64,000 bases of DNA. Origin: Szabonella sp046295215. GTDB taxonomy: Bacteria > Pseudomonadota > Alphaproteobacteria > Rhodobacterales > Rhodobacteraceae. This document shows positions 33,766 to 41,876 of the stretch, piece by piece. The stretch lies in assembly GCA_046295215.1 (NCBI GenBank), contig JBKBNP010000012.1:17187-81186 (forward strand), given 5' to 3'. Position 1 is the stretch's first letter; each line of letters begins with the position of its first letter. The notes beneath the pieces were generated by a model. It was not told where the DNA came from. It was given only the letters and a program-made list of their open reading frames with translations, and ran no database searches. The translations under genes were made by a program, and so were the position numbers.

Positions 33766-34797
33766 TCACGCCGCGCGCAGGATCATGCCGTAAAGGTCGC
33801 GCGGATCATCGGGGTCCGCGATCATGTCCAGATGGTCGCAGAACCCGGTCTCTGCCAGCTTCGAATGGACATAGCGCAGCGCCGCGAAATCCTCGATGGC
33901 GAAACCGACGGAATCGAACAGCGTCACCTCATCCGCCGATTGCCGTCCCGCCGCCTGACCCGCAATGACCTGCCACAGTTCCGTCACCGGATGGTCGGGG
34001 GCAAGCTGCTGGATCTCGCCCTCCACCCGGGTCTGGGGCGGGTATTCGACGAAAATGCGCGACCGCATCAGGATGTCGCGATGCAATTCGGTCTTGCCGG
34101 GGCAATCGCCGCCCACGCCATTCAGATGCACGCCGCTGCCCAGCATGTTGTCGGTCAGGATCGTGGCATGGTTCTTGTCGGCGGTGCAGGTGGTGACGAT
34201 CTGCGCGCCCAGAATGGCCTCTTCCGCAGTCGCACAGCCCACCAGCCGCAGCCCTGATCCCGCGAGGTTCCTCAGGCATTTGGCGGTGGCGGCAGGGTCG
34301 ATGTCGTAGAACCTCACCTCCTCCACCCCGCAGATCGCCTTGAAGGCCAGCGCCTGGAATTCGGCCTGCGCGCCATTGCCGATCATCGCCATCACGCGCG
34401 CATCCTTCGGCGCCAGCCATTTCGCCGCCATGGCACTGGTGGCCGCCGTGCGCAGCGCCGTCAGGATCGTCATTTCCGACAGCAGGAGCGGATAGCCGGT
34501 CGCCACATCCGCCAGCAGACCAAAGGCCGTGACCGTCTGCAGGCCGCGCTTCATGTTCGCCGGATGGCCGTTCACATATTTGAACCCATAGGTCTGCCCG
34601 TCCGAAGTCGGCATCAACTCGATCACGCCCACATCGGAATGCGACGCGATGCGCGGCGTCTTGTCGAATTCCGGCCAGCGGCGGAAATCGGCCTCGATGC
34701 CGTCCGCCAGATCGCGCAGCACGGTTTCCACGCCCAGATGAAGCACCAGCTTCATCATGTTGTCCACGCTGACGAAAGGCACGAGGTTGAGGGTCAT
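33766..34797 (-). CDS. ocd: Ornithine cyclodeaminase
   Basis: 343 residues. OCD converts L-ornithine to L-proline and ammonia with NAD+. The family fold (mu-crystallin/OCD) is clear: KYVNGHPANMKRGLQTVTAFG in the substrate region, the Rossmann segment MAMIGNGAQAEFQALAFKAI, TACTADKNHATILTDNM-type NAD contacts, and GDCPGKTELHRDIL. It lies 13 bp downstream of arginase in the same direction, so together they take arginine to proline and urea. Confidence 0.93.
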   Translation of the reverse strand: MTLNLVPFVSVDNMMKLVLHLGVETVLRDLADGIEADFRRWPEFDKTPRIASHSDVGVIELMPTSDGQTYGFKYVNGHPANMKRGLQTVTAFGLLADVATGYPLLLSEMTILTALRTAATSAMAAKWLAPKDARVMAMIGNGAQAEFQALAFKAICGVEEVRFYDIDPAATAKCLRNLAGSGLRLVGCATAEEAILGAQIVTTCTADKNHATILTDNMLGSGVHLNGVGGDCPGKTELHRDILMRSRIFVEYPPQTRVEGEIQQLAPDHPVTELWQVIAGQAAGRQSADEVTLFDSVGFAIEDFAALRYVHSKLAETGFCDHLDMIADPDDPRDLYGMILRAA

Positions 34798-34810
34798 GTC
34801 CGGCTCCGGT

Positions 34811-35734
34811 TCATTTGCTGCGCGTGGGGCGGTCGAACACCTTGCGACCCATCAAGGAGCCCACCAGGTCAACCATCAGTTTCGCGGTCATGCCGCGATC
34901 ATCGAGAAAGGGGTTCAGCTCCACGAGGTCCAGCGAGGTCACGAGACCGGATTCATGGAGCAATTCCATCACCAGATGCGCCTCGCGGAAGGTGGTGCCG
35001 CCCGGCACGGTGGTCCCCACGGCGGGCGCGATGGAGGGATCGAGGAAATCCACATCCAGACTGACATGCAGCATGCCACCCGCCGCGCGCACCTTGTCCA
35101 GAAAGGCGCGCAGGGGGGCCACGATGCCCAACTCGTCCAGCACCCGCATGTCGGTGATCTCGATCTCATGGCCCAGAAGCGCCGCATGTTCCGCCGGATC
35201 GACAGAGCGGATGCCGTAAAGACAGATCCGGTCGGCCGGGACCGGGGCGGGGAAGGGCGGAAATGCGTCAAACCCCGCGCGCCCCGCGATATAGGCAACG
35301 GGCGTGCCGTGCAGATTACCCGATGTTGTCGACATCGGCGTATGAAAATCCGAATGGGCATCGAGCCACAGAACGAACAGCGGCCGCCCCACCGATGCCG
35401 CATGGTCCGCCGCCCCCGCGACCGACCCCAGCGCCAGCGAATGATCCCCGCCCATCACGATGGGAAAGCCGCGCGGCAGCGCCTCGGCCACCGCCCCGCG
35501 CAGCGCCGCTGTCCAGCCTAGAACCTCGGGCAGGGAATGGACGGCCGGATTGGTGCAGGCGGCCTCCTCGACAGGCCGCATCGCCAGATCGCCCATGTCC
35601 TGCGCCGCATGGCCCAGATCGCGGATCGCCTGCGCCAGCCCGGCCACGCGATAGGCCGCAGGCCCCATCAGGCAACCGGCTCGGCGTTGGCCCGCGTCAA
35701 TCGGCGCTCCGATCAGAATACAGGATTTCGGCAT
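34811..35734 (-). CDS. rocF: Arginase
   Basis: 307 residues. Arginase hydrolyses L-arginine to ornithine and urea with a binuclear manganese centre. All metal-ligand motifs are visible: GGDHSLALGS, WLDAHSDFHTP and SLDVDFLDPSIAP, with GSLMGRKVF at the end. The first ATG has GGAGATCCCCC before it. It is the first gene of rocF-ocd and diverges from an AsnC/Lrp regulator, which is likely the arginine- or ornithine-responsive activator of the pair. Confidence 0.95.
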   Translation of the reverse strand: MPKSCILIGAPIDAGQRRAGCLMGPAAYRVAGLAQAIRDLGHAAQDMGDLAMRPVEEAACTNPAVHSLPEVLGWTAALRGAVAEALPRGFPIVMGGDHSLALGSVAGAADHAASVGRPLFVLWLDAHSDFHTPMSTTSGNLHGTPVAYIAGRAGFDAFPPFPAPVPADRICLYGIRSVDPAEHAALLGHEIEITDMRVLDELGIVAPLRAFLDKVRAAGGMLHVSLDVDFLDPSIAPAVGTTVPGGTTFREAHLVMELLHESGLVTSLDLVELNPFLDDRGMTAKLMVDLVGSLMGRKVFDRPTRSK

Positions 35735-35807
35735 GGGGGATCTCCTTTTCAGGGACAGAGGACTATCATTTCGTGGCGGGTTGAAGCATGATTATTGACA
35801 TTGTGCA

Positions 35808-35820
35808 GGGCAGATTGCCC
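35808..35820. promoter_or_regulatory. Palindrome in the rocF/asnC divergent region
   Basis: GGGCA-GAT-TGCCC is an inverted repeat between the rocF and regulator starts, positioned where an AsnC/Lrp protein could act on both promoters. A TTGACA hexamer (35795-35800) lies just before it, but no good -10 follows. Confidence 0.35.
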
Positions 35821-35844
35821 GAAATGCAAAGGAAAATCGCCGGA

Positions 35845-36285
35845 ATGGACGATACCGACCAATCCTTGATTGCCGAACTCCGCCGCGACGGGCGGGCCTC
35901 GCTGTCGGATCTTGCCGCAAGGCTGGGGGTCAGCCGGGCCACAGTGCGCGCCCGGATGGAACGACTGCAGGTGCAGGGCGAGATTGCGGGCTATTCCGTC
36001 CTGACACGCGGCGATGTCAGCGCCTCCCCGGTGCGCGCGCTGATGATGATCGGGATCGAGGGGCGCGGCGCGGAACGCATCATGGCGCGGCTGACGGGAA
36101 TCGCGGCGGTGCAGTCGGTGCATTCCACCAATGGAAAATGGGATCTGATTGCGGAAATCGGCACCCAGAATCTGCTGGACCTCGATGAGGTGATCTTCCG
36201 CATCCGCAATATCGAAGGCGTCACCACCTCGGAAACCAACCTTCTTCTGTCCACCCGCAAGCCCGGGCGTCGCCCGGTGGCGTGA
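35845..36285 (+). CDS. AsnC/Lrp-family transcriptional regulator
   Basis: 146 residues from the ATG at 35845 (MDDTDQSLIAEL), chosen because AAAGGAAAA lies upstream and family members start here; the frame is open 19 codons further up. The HTH is LSDLAARLGVSRATVRARMERL, and the C-terminal RAM (ligand-binding) domain contains VRALMMIGIEGRGAERI and SVHSTNGKWDLIAEIG. It is divergent from rocF-ocd, so it most likely regulates arginine catabolism. Confidence 0.9.
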   Translation: MDDTDQSLIAELRRDGRASLSDLAARLGVSRATVRARMERLQVQGEIAGYSVLTRGDVSASPVRALMMIGIEGRGAERIMARLTGIAAVQSVHSTNGKWDLIAEIGTQNLLDLDEVIFRIRNIEGVTTSETNLLLSTRKPGRRPVA

Positions 36286-36315
36286 TGCGATCACCTGACC
36301 GCGAGGCATGCGGCC

Positions 36316-36349
36316 CCTTGGCGCATCCCCATTGGCCCCAAGGTCTTTT
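36316..36349 (+). terminator. Weak terminator after the AsnC gene
   Basis: CCTTGG (36316-36321) pairs with CCAAGG (36338-36343), followed by TCTTTT. The 16-base loop makes it weak. It separates the regulator from ccmF. Confidence 0.4.
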
Positions 36350-36387
36350 CCGCGTAACTTGCGGGATCAGAAGGCAAGGGAGAGACC

Positions 36388-38358
36388 ATGATCGTCGAGC
36401 TTGGGCATTTCGCACTGATTCTCGCGCTTTGCGTGGCCGTGGTGCAAACGATTGTGCCATTGGTCGGGGCGCATCGGCGCTGGACCGGCTGGATGGCCGT
36501 GGGCGAGCCTGCGGCGGTGGTGCAGGTCATCCTGATCGGATTCAGCTTTGCCGCCCTCACCTATGCTTTCGTGGTGTCGGATTTCTCGCTGCGGCTGGTG
36601 GTCGCCAATTCCCACACAATGAAACCGATGATCTACAAGATCTCGGGCGTCTGGGGCAATCACGAGGGCTCCTTGCTGCTCTGGGCGCTGATCCTGGCCT
36701 TGTTCGGGGCTTGCGTCGCGTTTTTCGGGGGCAACCTGCCGCCGACCCTGCGCGCCCGCGTAATCGCGGTGCAGGGGTCGATCGGGGTGGCGTTCCTTCT
36801 GTTCATGCTGCTGACCTCCAACCCCTTCCTGCGGATGGAAGTGCCGCCTTTCAACGGACAGGATCTGAACCCGTTGCTGCAAGACCCGGGCCTCGCCTTC
36901 CATCCGCCCTTTCTCTATCTCGGCTATGTCGGGCTGTCGGTCGCCTTTTCCTTTGCCGTGGCGGCGTTGATCGAGGGGCGGGTCGATGCCGCCTGGGGCC
37001 GCTGGGTGCGGCCCTGGACGCTGGCGGCCTGGGTGTTTCTGACCATCGGCATCGCGCTGGGGTCGTGGTGGGCCTATTACGAGCTTGGCTGGGGCGGTTT
37101 CTGGTTCTGGGATCCAGTGGAAAATGCCTCCTTCATGCCCTGGCTGCTCGCTGCTGCCCTGCTCCATTCGGCCATCGTGGTGGAAAAGCGCGAGGCCCTG
37201 AAGGCCTGGACGGTCCTGCTGGCGATCCTTGCCTTCGGTTTCTCGCTGATCGGCACCTTCATCGTGCGCTCCGGCGTCATCACCTCGGTCCATGCCTTTG
37301 CCAATGATCCCGAGCGGGGCGTGTTCATCCTGATGATCCTCGCCTTCTTTATGGGCGGCGCGCTTCTGCTCTTCGCCGCAAGGGCAGGCGTGATGGAGGC
37401 CAAGGGCGTCTTTGCCCCCATAAGCCGCGAAAGCGCGCTGGTGGCGAACAATCTGATCCTCGCCGTGTCCTGTTTTGTGGTGTTCATCGGCACGATCTGG
37501 CCCTTGCTGGCGGAAATGCTGTGGGGGCAGACGCTTTCGGTAGGCGAGCCTTTCTTCAACGCGGCCTTCAGCCCCTTCATGGTGGCCCTTGCGCTGATCC
37601 TGCCCATCGGGGCGATGATGCCGTGGAAGCGGGGTCGGGTCGGGGCAACGGTCCGCCCGCTCTGGCCTGCTGCCGTGTTGGCGGTCGCGCTGATGGCGTT
37701 GGCCTTCGCGATGCAGACCGGACGCTCGGCGCTTGGTCCGGTCGGGCTGGCGCTTGGCGCCTGGGTCGTGGCGGGGGCAGTGACCGAAATCTGGTCGCGC
37801 ACCGGGCGCGGTGCGATCGGGTCGCGGTTCGGGCGCATCCTGCGCCTGCCGCGCGCGGATTGGGGCAAGATGGTTGCCCATACCGGATTCGGTGTCACGG
37901 TCTTTGCCTGTTCCGCGATGATTGCCTGGCAGTTCGAGGACATCCGCACGGTCGACATTGGTGAAACCTTCGAGATGCGCGGCTATGACATCTCATTGGT
38001 TGCGGTCGACCGGGTGGAGGGACCGAACTACCTGTCCACCATGGCCACGATGATCGTGGAACGTGACGGGCGCGAGGTGGCGACGCTGTTCCCCGAAAAG
38101 CGGGTCTATCCGGTGGCCGGCATGCCCACAACCGAAGCCGCCATCGACTATGGCTTCTGGCGCGACGTCTATCTGGTCATCGGCGATCCGCAGCGGGACG
38201 GAAGCTGGGCGGTGCGCAGCTATCACAAACCCTTTGCCAACTGGATCTGGGGCGGGGCCATCCTGATGGCGCTCGGCGGTTTCATCAGCCTTGCCGACCG
38301 GCGGTTCCGTGTCGCGGCAGGGGCGCGCAAACCCGTTGCAACGGTGCCCGCCGAATGA
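36388..38358 (+). CDS. ccmF: Cytochrome c heme lyase subunit CcmF
   Basis: 656 residues, a polytopic inner-membrane protein of cytochrome c maturation system I that attaches heme to apocytochromes. The tryptophan-rich WWD domain is visible as ELGWGGFWFWDPVENASFMPW, preceded by conserved histidine-containing loops (KISGVWGNHEGSLLLW, HPPFLYLGYVG). The start follows GGGAGAGACC. It overlaps ccmH by 4 bases. ccmE is not upstream, so the ccm genes are split between loci here. Confidence 0.95.
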   Translation: MIVELGHFALILALCVAVVQTIVPLVGAHRRWTGWMAVGEPAAVVQVILIGFSFAALTYAFVVSDFSLRLVVANSHTMKPMIYKISGVWGNHEGSLLLWALILALFGACVAFFGGNLPPTLRARVIAVQGSIGVAFLLFMLLTSNPFLRMEVPPFNGQDLNPLLQDPGLAFHPPFLYLGYVGLSVAFSFAVAALIEGRVDAAWGRWVRPWTLAAWVFLTIGIALGSWWAYYELGWGGFWFWDPVENASFMPWLLAAALLHSAIVVEKREALKAWTVLLAILAFGFSLIGTFIVRSGVITSVHAFANDPERGVFILMILAFFMGGALLLFAARAGVMEAKGVFAPISRESALVANNLILAVSCFVVFIGTIWPLLAEMLWGQTLSVGEPFFNAAFSPFMVALALILPIGAMMPWKRGRVGATVRPLWPAAVLAVALMALAFAMQTGRSALGPVGLALGAWVVAGAVTEIWSRTGRGAIGSRFGRILRLPRADWGKMVAHTGFGVTVFACSAMIAWQFEDIRTVDIGETFEMRGYDISLVAVDRVEGPNYLSTMATMIVERDGREVATLFPEKRVYPVAGMPTTEAAIDYGFWRDVYLVIGDPQRDGSWAVRSYHKPFANWIWGGAILMALGGFISLADRRFRVAAGARKPVATVPAE

Positions 38359-38816
38359 ACCGTCTGGCCCCCGCGCTGATCGCGCTTTTGCTGCTTTCGA
38401 TGCCCGCCCTTGCCGTGCAGCCCGACGAGATCCTCGACGATCCGGCGCTGGAGGCGCGGGCTCGGGCGATTTCCAGGGATCTGCGCTGTCTTGTCTGCCG
38501 AAACGAGAATATCGACGACAGCAATGCCGAACTTGCCCGCGACCTGCGGATTCTGGTGCGCGAGCGGCTGGTGGAGGGCGACAGCGACCGCGCGGTGGTG
38601 GATTTCGTGGTGGACCGCTATGGCGAGTATGTACTGCTGAACCCGCGCAGGGAGGGTGTCAATCTGGTGCTGTGGCTGGCGGGGCCTGCGATGCTTCTGC
38701 TGGGGGGCGGCGTGGCCTTCGCCTATATCCGCCGTCGCCGCAGCCCCGCAACCGCCTCGGATGATCCGCTCTCGGCGGATGAGGCAAAGCGGCTCAGGGA
38801 AATTCTTGATCGTTAG
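38355..38816 (+). CDS. ccmH: Cytochrome c maturation protein CcmH
   Basis: 153 residues: a signal peptide of about 20 residues, then the thiol motif LRCLVCRNE with Cys45 and Cys48, then NAELARDLR, and a C-terminal membrane helix (LVLWLAGPAMLLLGGGVAF). CcmH reduces the CxxCH thiols of apocytochrome c and acts with CcmF. Short CcmH lacking the TPR part matches the alphaproteobacterial form in which CcmI is a separate gene. Confidence 0.95.
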   Translation: MNRLAPALIALLLLSMPALAVQPDEILDDPALEARARAISRDLRCLVCRNENIDDSNAELARDLRILVRERLVEGDSDRAVVDFVVDRYGEYVLLNPRREGVNLVLWLAGPAMLLLGGGVAFAYIRRRRSPATASDDPLSADEAKRLREILDR

Positions 38817-38896
38817 CCATCGGTGACGTGCCGTCCCGCTTTCCCCCGCCGAACGCCCCGCTATGCTGTGGCAAAGGTCAAATGCGGGAGCAGCCC

Positions 38897-39673
38897 ATGG
38901 ATTACGCCACGATCACCTACCGCGCCGAGAATGGCATCGGCCTCATCACACTGAACCGGCCCGAGGTGATGAATGCGCTCTCATCCCAGATGCGGGCGGA
39001 GTTGCTGCATGCCGTGCGCGAGGCGGGAAAGTCGGTCCGCGTTCTGGTGATGACCGGGGAAGGGCGGGCCTTCTGTTCGGGGCAGGATCTCGGGGACCGG
39101 GCGCGCATCGCGTCCATCGATCTGGAACGCACGCTGCGCGATGAATATGAGCCGCTTCTGAACGCGATCTACGATTGCCCGGTGCCGACGATTTCAGCGG
39201 TGAACGGAACGGCCGCCGGGGCCGGGGCCAATCTTGCGCTGGCCGCCGATGTGGTGATTGCGGCGGAAAGTGCCAGCTTCATTCAGGCCTTCACCCGGAT
39301 CGGCCTGATCCCCGATGCGGGCGGCACCTATTGGCTGCCGCGCCAGATCGGGGCCGCGCGCGCCATGGGGGCGGCCCTGTTCGCCGACAAGGTCAGCGCA
39401 AAACAGGCCGCCGACTGGGGCATGATCTATGAATATGTCCCTGATGACGATTTTGCAGCACATTGGCAGGCCCGCGCGGCGCATCTGGCGCAGGGGCCGA
39501 CCGAGGCCTACCGGTGCGTCAAGACCGCGATCCGGGCGAGTTTTTCCAATGACCTTTCCGCGCAACTCGCGCTGGAAGCGCGGTTGCAGGGTGCTTGCGG
39601 GCTGACCCATGATTTCAAGGAGGGCGTGGTGGCCTTTCTGGAGAAGCGCCCGGCGCGGTTCGAGGGGCGCTGA
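38897..39673 (+). CDS. Enoyl-CoA hydratase/isomerase (PaaG-like crotonase)
   Basis: 258 residues, one crotonase domain. Oxyanion-hole segments are GEGRAFCSGQDLGDR and NGTAAGAGANLALAADVV. The active-site stretch FTRIGLIPDAGGTYWLPRQIG resembles PaaG-type isomerases, in which Asp replaces the second hydratase glutamate. Substrate uncertain: phenylacetyl-CoA ring-epoxide isomerisation needs a paa cluster, which is absent here. The ATG at 38897 follows GGGAG. It lies 80 bp after ccmH in the same direction. Confidence 0.85.
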   Translation: MDYATITYRAENGIGLITLNRPEVMNALSSQMRAELLHAVREAGKSVRVLVMTGEGRAFCSGQDLGDRARIASIDLERTLRDEYEPLLNAIYDCPVPTISAVNGTAAGAGANLALAADVVIAAESASFIQAFTRIGLIPDAGGTYWLPRQIGAARAMGAALFADKVSAKQAADWGMIYEYVPDDDFAAHWQARAAHLAQGPTEAYRCVKTAIRASFSNDLSAQLALEARLQGACGLTHDFKEGVVAFLEKRPARFEGR

Positions 39674-39961
39674 CAGGGGCCAATACACTGTCAGGTTATT
39701 TGTCCGGGGCGCGACCTTTTCCCTGAAAGCCGGACTGCGCTCGCATCGAATGTGTCTGCTGACAGGCGCGTTGGGATGACCGGCTGAACGACAGGGCCGA
39801 TGATTTCTGCCGCTAAAACCGGGACGACCCCGTTGCGGCGGCTGGCAGACCGGGCGCTTTGCGAATTCCCGCCGGGCCTTGCGTGCAACCTGCGTCTTTG
39901 GGGGTGAACAGGCTCCGCCCCCGCGCTATAGAGGGGGGCGATTTGGGTCGGGCATGTTCCG

Positions 39962-41716
39962 ATGGCGATGTCTGTTTCGCAAGGCAGGAGGGTTTCGGTG
40001 GCGCGTGGTCTGGGAGCGGGATTGGTCTGGGGCGGCCTTGTTGCGGGCCTCGGATTGGGCGCAGTGTCGCTGGTTGCGCCCTTGCCGGTGGAGGGGCCGG
40101 TCGGCTCCGGGTCAGACAGCACCCTTTCCGCACCGCTGGGCGGGCTGCCTGAGCCCGAACCGGACACAACAGGTGTCGCACCAACCACGGACAGTGTCGC
40201 GGATGCGGCTCCCCTGATCGGGTTCGAAGCGGAGGTGCCGGATCCCGGCAGTCCGGTGGAAGCCCTTGGTGCAGGCGCAGAACCCTCCGGCCCGGCGATT
40301 GATCCGGAACCCGGAACAGGGCCGGATGTCGCCACCGCCAGCATTTCCGACATTGTTCAACCGGAAAGCGGAACGTTGCCCAGACTGCCGCAGCCCGGGT
40401 CGGCGCTTCCGCAGGAACAGGTCGCGCCGCTGCCGTTGAACGGCCCCGACCTCGCAGAAGCCGCTCCGACCGCACAGACTGCGGATGCCCCGATCGAGGT
40501 GGCGGTCGGGGTTGACTCCGCGAGCCTGCCTGTGCCCGTGGACCAGGTGTCAGAGGCAGCCGCGCCCGGTGCTGCGCCCGACAGTCAGGTGATCCGTCCG
40601 GAAGGCCCGGCCCGGCCCGGGGCCCCGGCCGGGGATCCACAGCCCGAAGTGGAGGCATCGCTGCCGGCTCCACCTCCGGCCGTGGTCGATGCAGCAGAGG
40701 AGGCTGTCATCGGGGAGGTGCCGATGGATGCCGGGACCACGGAACGGCAGGCTGCCAACGCCTCCGAAACCGCCCGAGACGAACGCCCCGATGCGGCGGA
40801 AGCGCGGCCGGGATCGGAGGCCTTGACGGAGCCGCGCCCGGCGGATGCGGTGCCGGTGCGCCGCCCGGGTGCCACTTCCGGACAAGGGGATGCCGGATCG
40901 CCCGCCCCGCGTTTTGCGGGCGCTGTTGACGGCGTGACCACAGGGCGGCTTCCCAGCATCGCAGCGCCCGGTGCGGGATCTGCCACTCCCCCTGCGACGC
41001 AAGCCATGGATGGTGGCGCGGTGGAGCCGCCCGGGGCCGAAGCCCCTGCCTATATCCAGTTCGCCCGCAGCTTCGAGAATCCCGGATCCAAGCCCGTCTT
41101 TGCAATCGTGCTGCGCGATACCGGTGGCCCGGAAATTGACCGCGAAGCGCTCGCCGCATTGCCCTTTCCGGTGAGTTTCGCAATCGACCCCAGTCTGCCG
41201 GATGCCGAAACCGCTGCAACGATCTATCGCAGGGCAGGGCAGGAGGTTGTGATGCTGGCGACCGGCCTGCCGCAGGGGGCGACGGCCTCGGATGTCGAGG
41301 TGACGTTCGAGGTCCATGGACGCACCCTGGCGGAAGCGGTCGCGGTTCTGGACAGCGAATCCGGTGGGGTGCAGGGCAACCGGATCCTGGCCCAGCAGGT
41401 GCTGGCGGTCGTCAAGGGGCAGGGCAGGGGCATCCTGTCCTGGGAACGGGGGCTGAACGCGGCCTCGCAGATCGCGCGGCGTGACGGGATGCAGAATGCG
41501 GTGATCTTTCGCAGCCTGGACGGCGAGGGCGAGACCGGGCCGTTGATCCGGCGCTATCTCGACCGGGCGGCGTTCAAGGCGGCACAGGAGGGACGGGTGA
41601 TCGTGGCGGGCACGACGCGGCCCGAAACCGTCGCGGCCATTCTCGAATGGACGGTGGAGGGGCGGGCCGATACGGTGGCGCTCGCCCCGGTCACAGCCGC
41701 AATGACATCGCAATAG
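39962..41716 (+). CDS. yibQ: Divergent polysaccharide deacetylase family protein (YibQ-like)
   Basis: 584 residues. Residues 13-40 are a single membrane segment. Residues about 45-360 are a low-complexity Pro/Ala/Glu/Gly-rich linker. The C-terminal 220 residues are the divergent polysaccharide deacetylase domain of YibQ (FAIVLRDTGGPEIDREALAAL, FPVSFAIDPSLPDAE, QEVVMLATGLPQGA), in which metal ligands of true deacetylases are largely lost. Its function is unknown; a cell-envelope role is assumed. It lies tail-to-tail with trpE. A yibQ gene near trp genes is known in Rhodobacter. Confidence 0.85.
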   Translation: MAMSVSQGRRVSVARGLGAGLVWGGLVAGLGLGAVSLVAPLPVEGPVGSGSDSTLSAPLGGLPEPEPDTTGVAPTTDSVADAAPLIGFEAEVPDPGSPVEALGAGAEPSGPAIDPEPGTGPDVATASISDIVQPESGTLPRLPQPGSALPQEQVAPLPLNGPDLAEAAPTAQTADAPIEVAVGVDSASLPVPVDQVSEAAAPGAAPDSQVIRPEGPARPGAPAGDPQPEVEASLPAPPPAVVDAAEEAVIGEVPMDAGTTERQAANASETARDERPDAAEARPGSEALTEPRPADAVPVRRPGATSGQGDAGSPAPRFAGAVDGVTTGRLPSIAAPGAGSATPPATQAMDGGAVEPPGAEAPAYIQFARSFENPGSKPVFAIVLRDTGGPEIDREALAALPFPVSFAIDPSLPDAETAATIYRRAGQEVVMLATGLPQGATASDVEVTFEVHGRTLAEAVAVLDSESGGVQGNRILAQQVLAVVKGQGRGILSWERGLNAASQIARRDGMQNAVIFRSLDGEGETGPLIRRYLDRAAFKAAQEGRVIVAGTTRPETVAAILEWTVEGRADTVALAPVTAAMTSQ

Positions 41717-41733
41717 CGACCGGCTTGCAGCGC

Positions 41734-41799
41734 AGGGGGCGCTGCCCCCTCGGGGCCCGCAGGCCCCTCACCCCCGAGGTATTTCGGCCAGGTGAAAGT
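41734..41799 (+). repeat. Intergenic hairpin-module repeat, copy 4 (subtype A, double hairpin)
   Basis: A 7-bp hairpin AGGGGGC-GCT-GCCCCCT (41734-41750) is followed by a second, GGGGCC-CGCA-GGCCCC (41752-41767), and then the 29-nt module (41771-41799) starting CCCCCGAGGTATTT and continuing CGGCCAGGTGAAAGT. It follows the yibQ stop in the same direction, in the convergent gap with trpE. Confidence 0.88.
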
Positions 41800-41876
41800 G
41801 CGGCAGGTGCAGTTTTCCGGGCAATCCCGAGTGATCGGACCCGAGCGCTCAGGCCTGAGCGATCAGGCCGGGGCGA

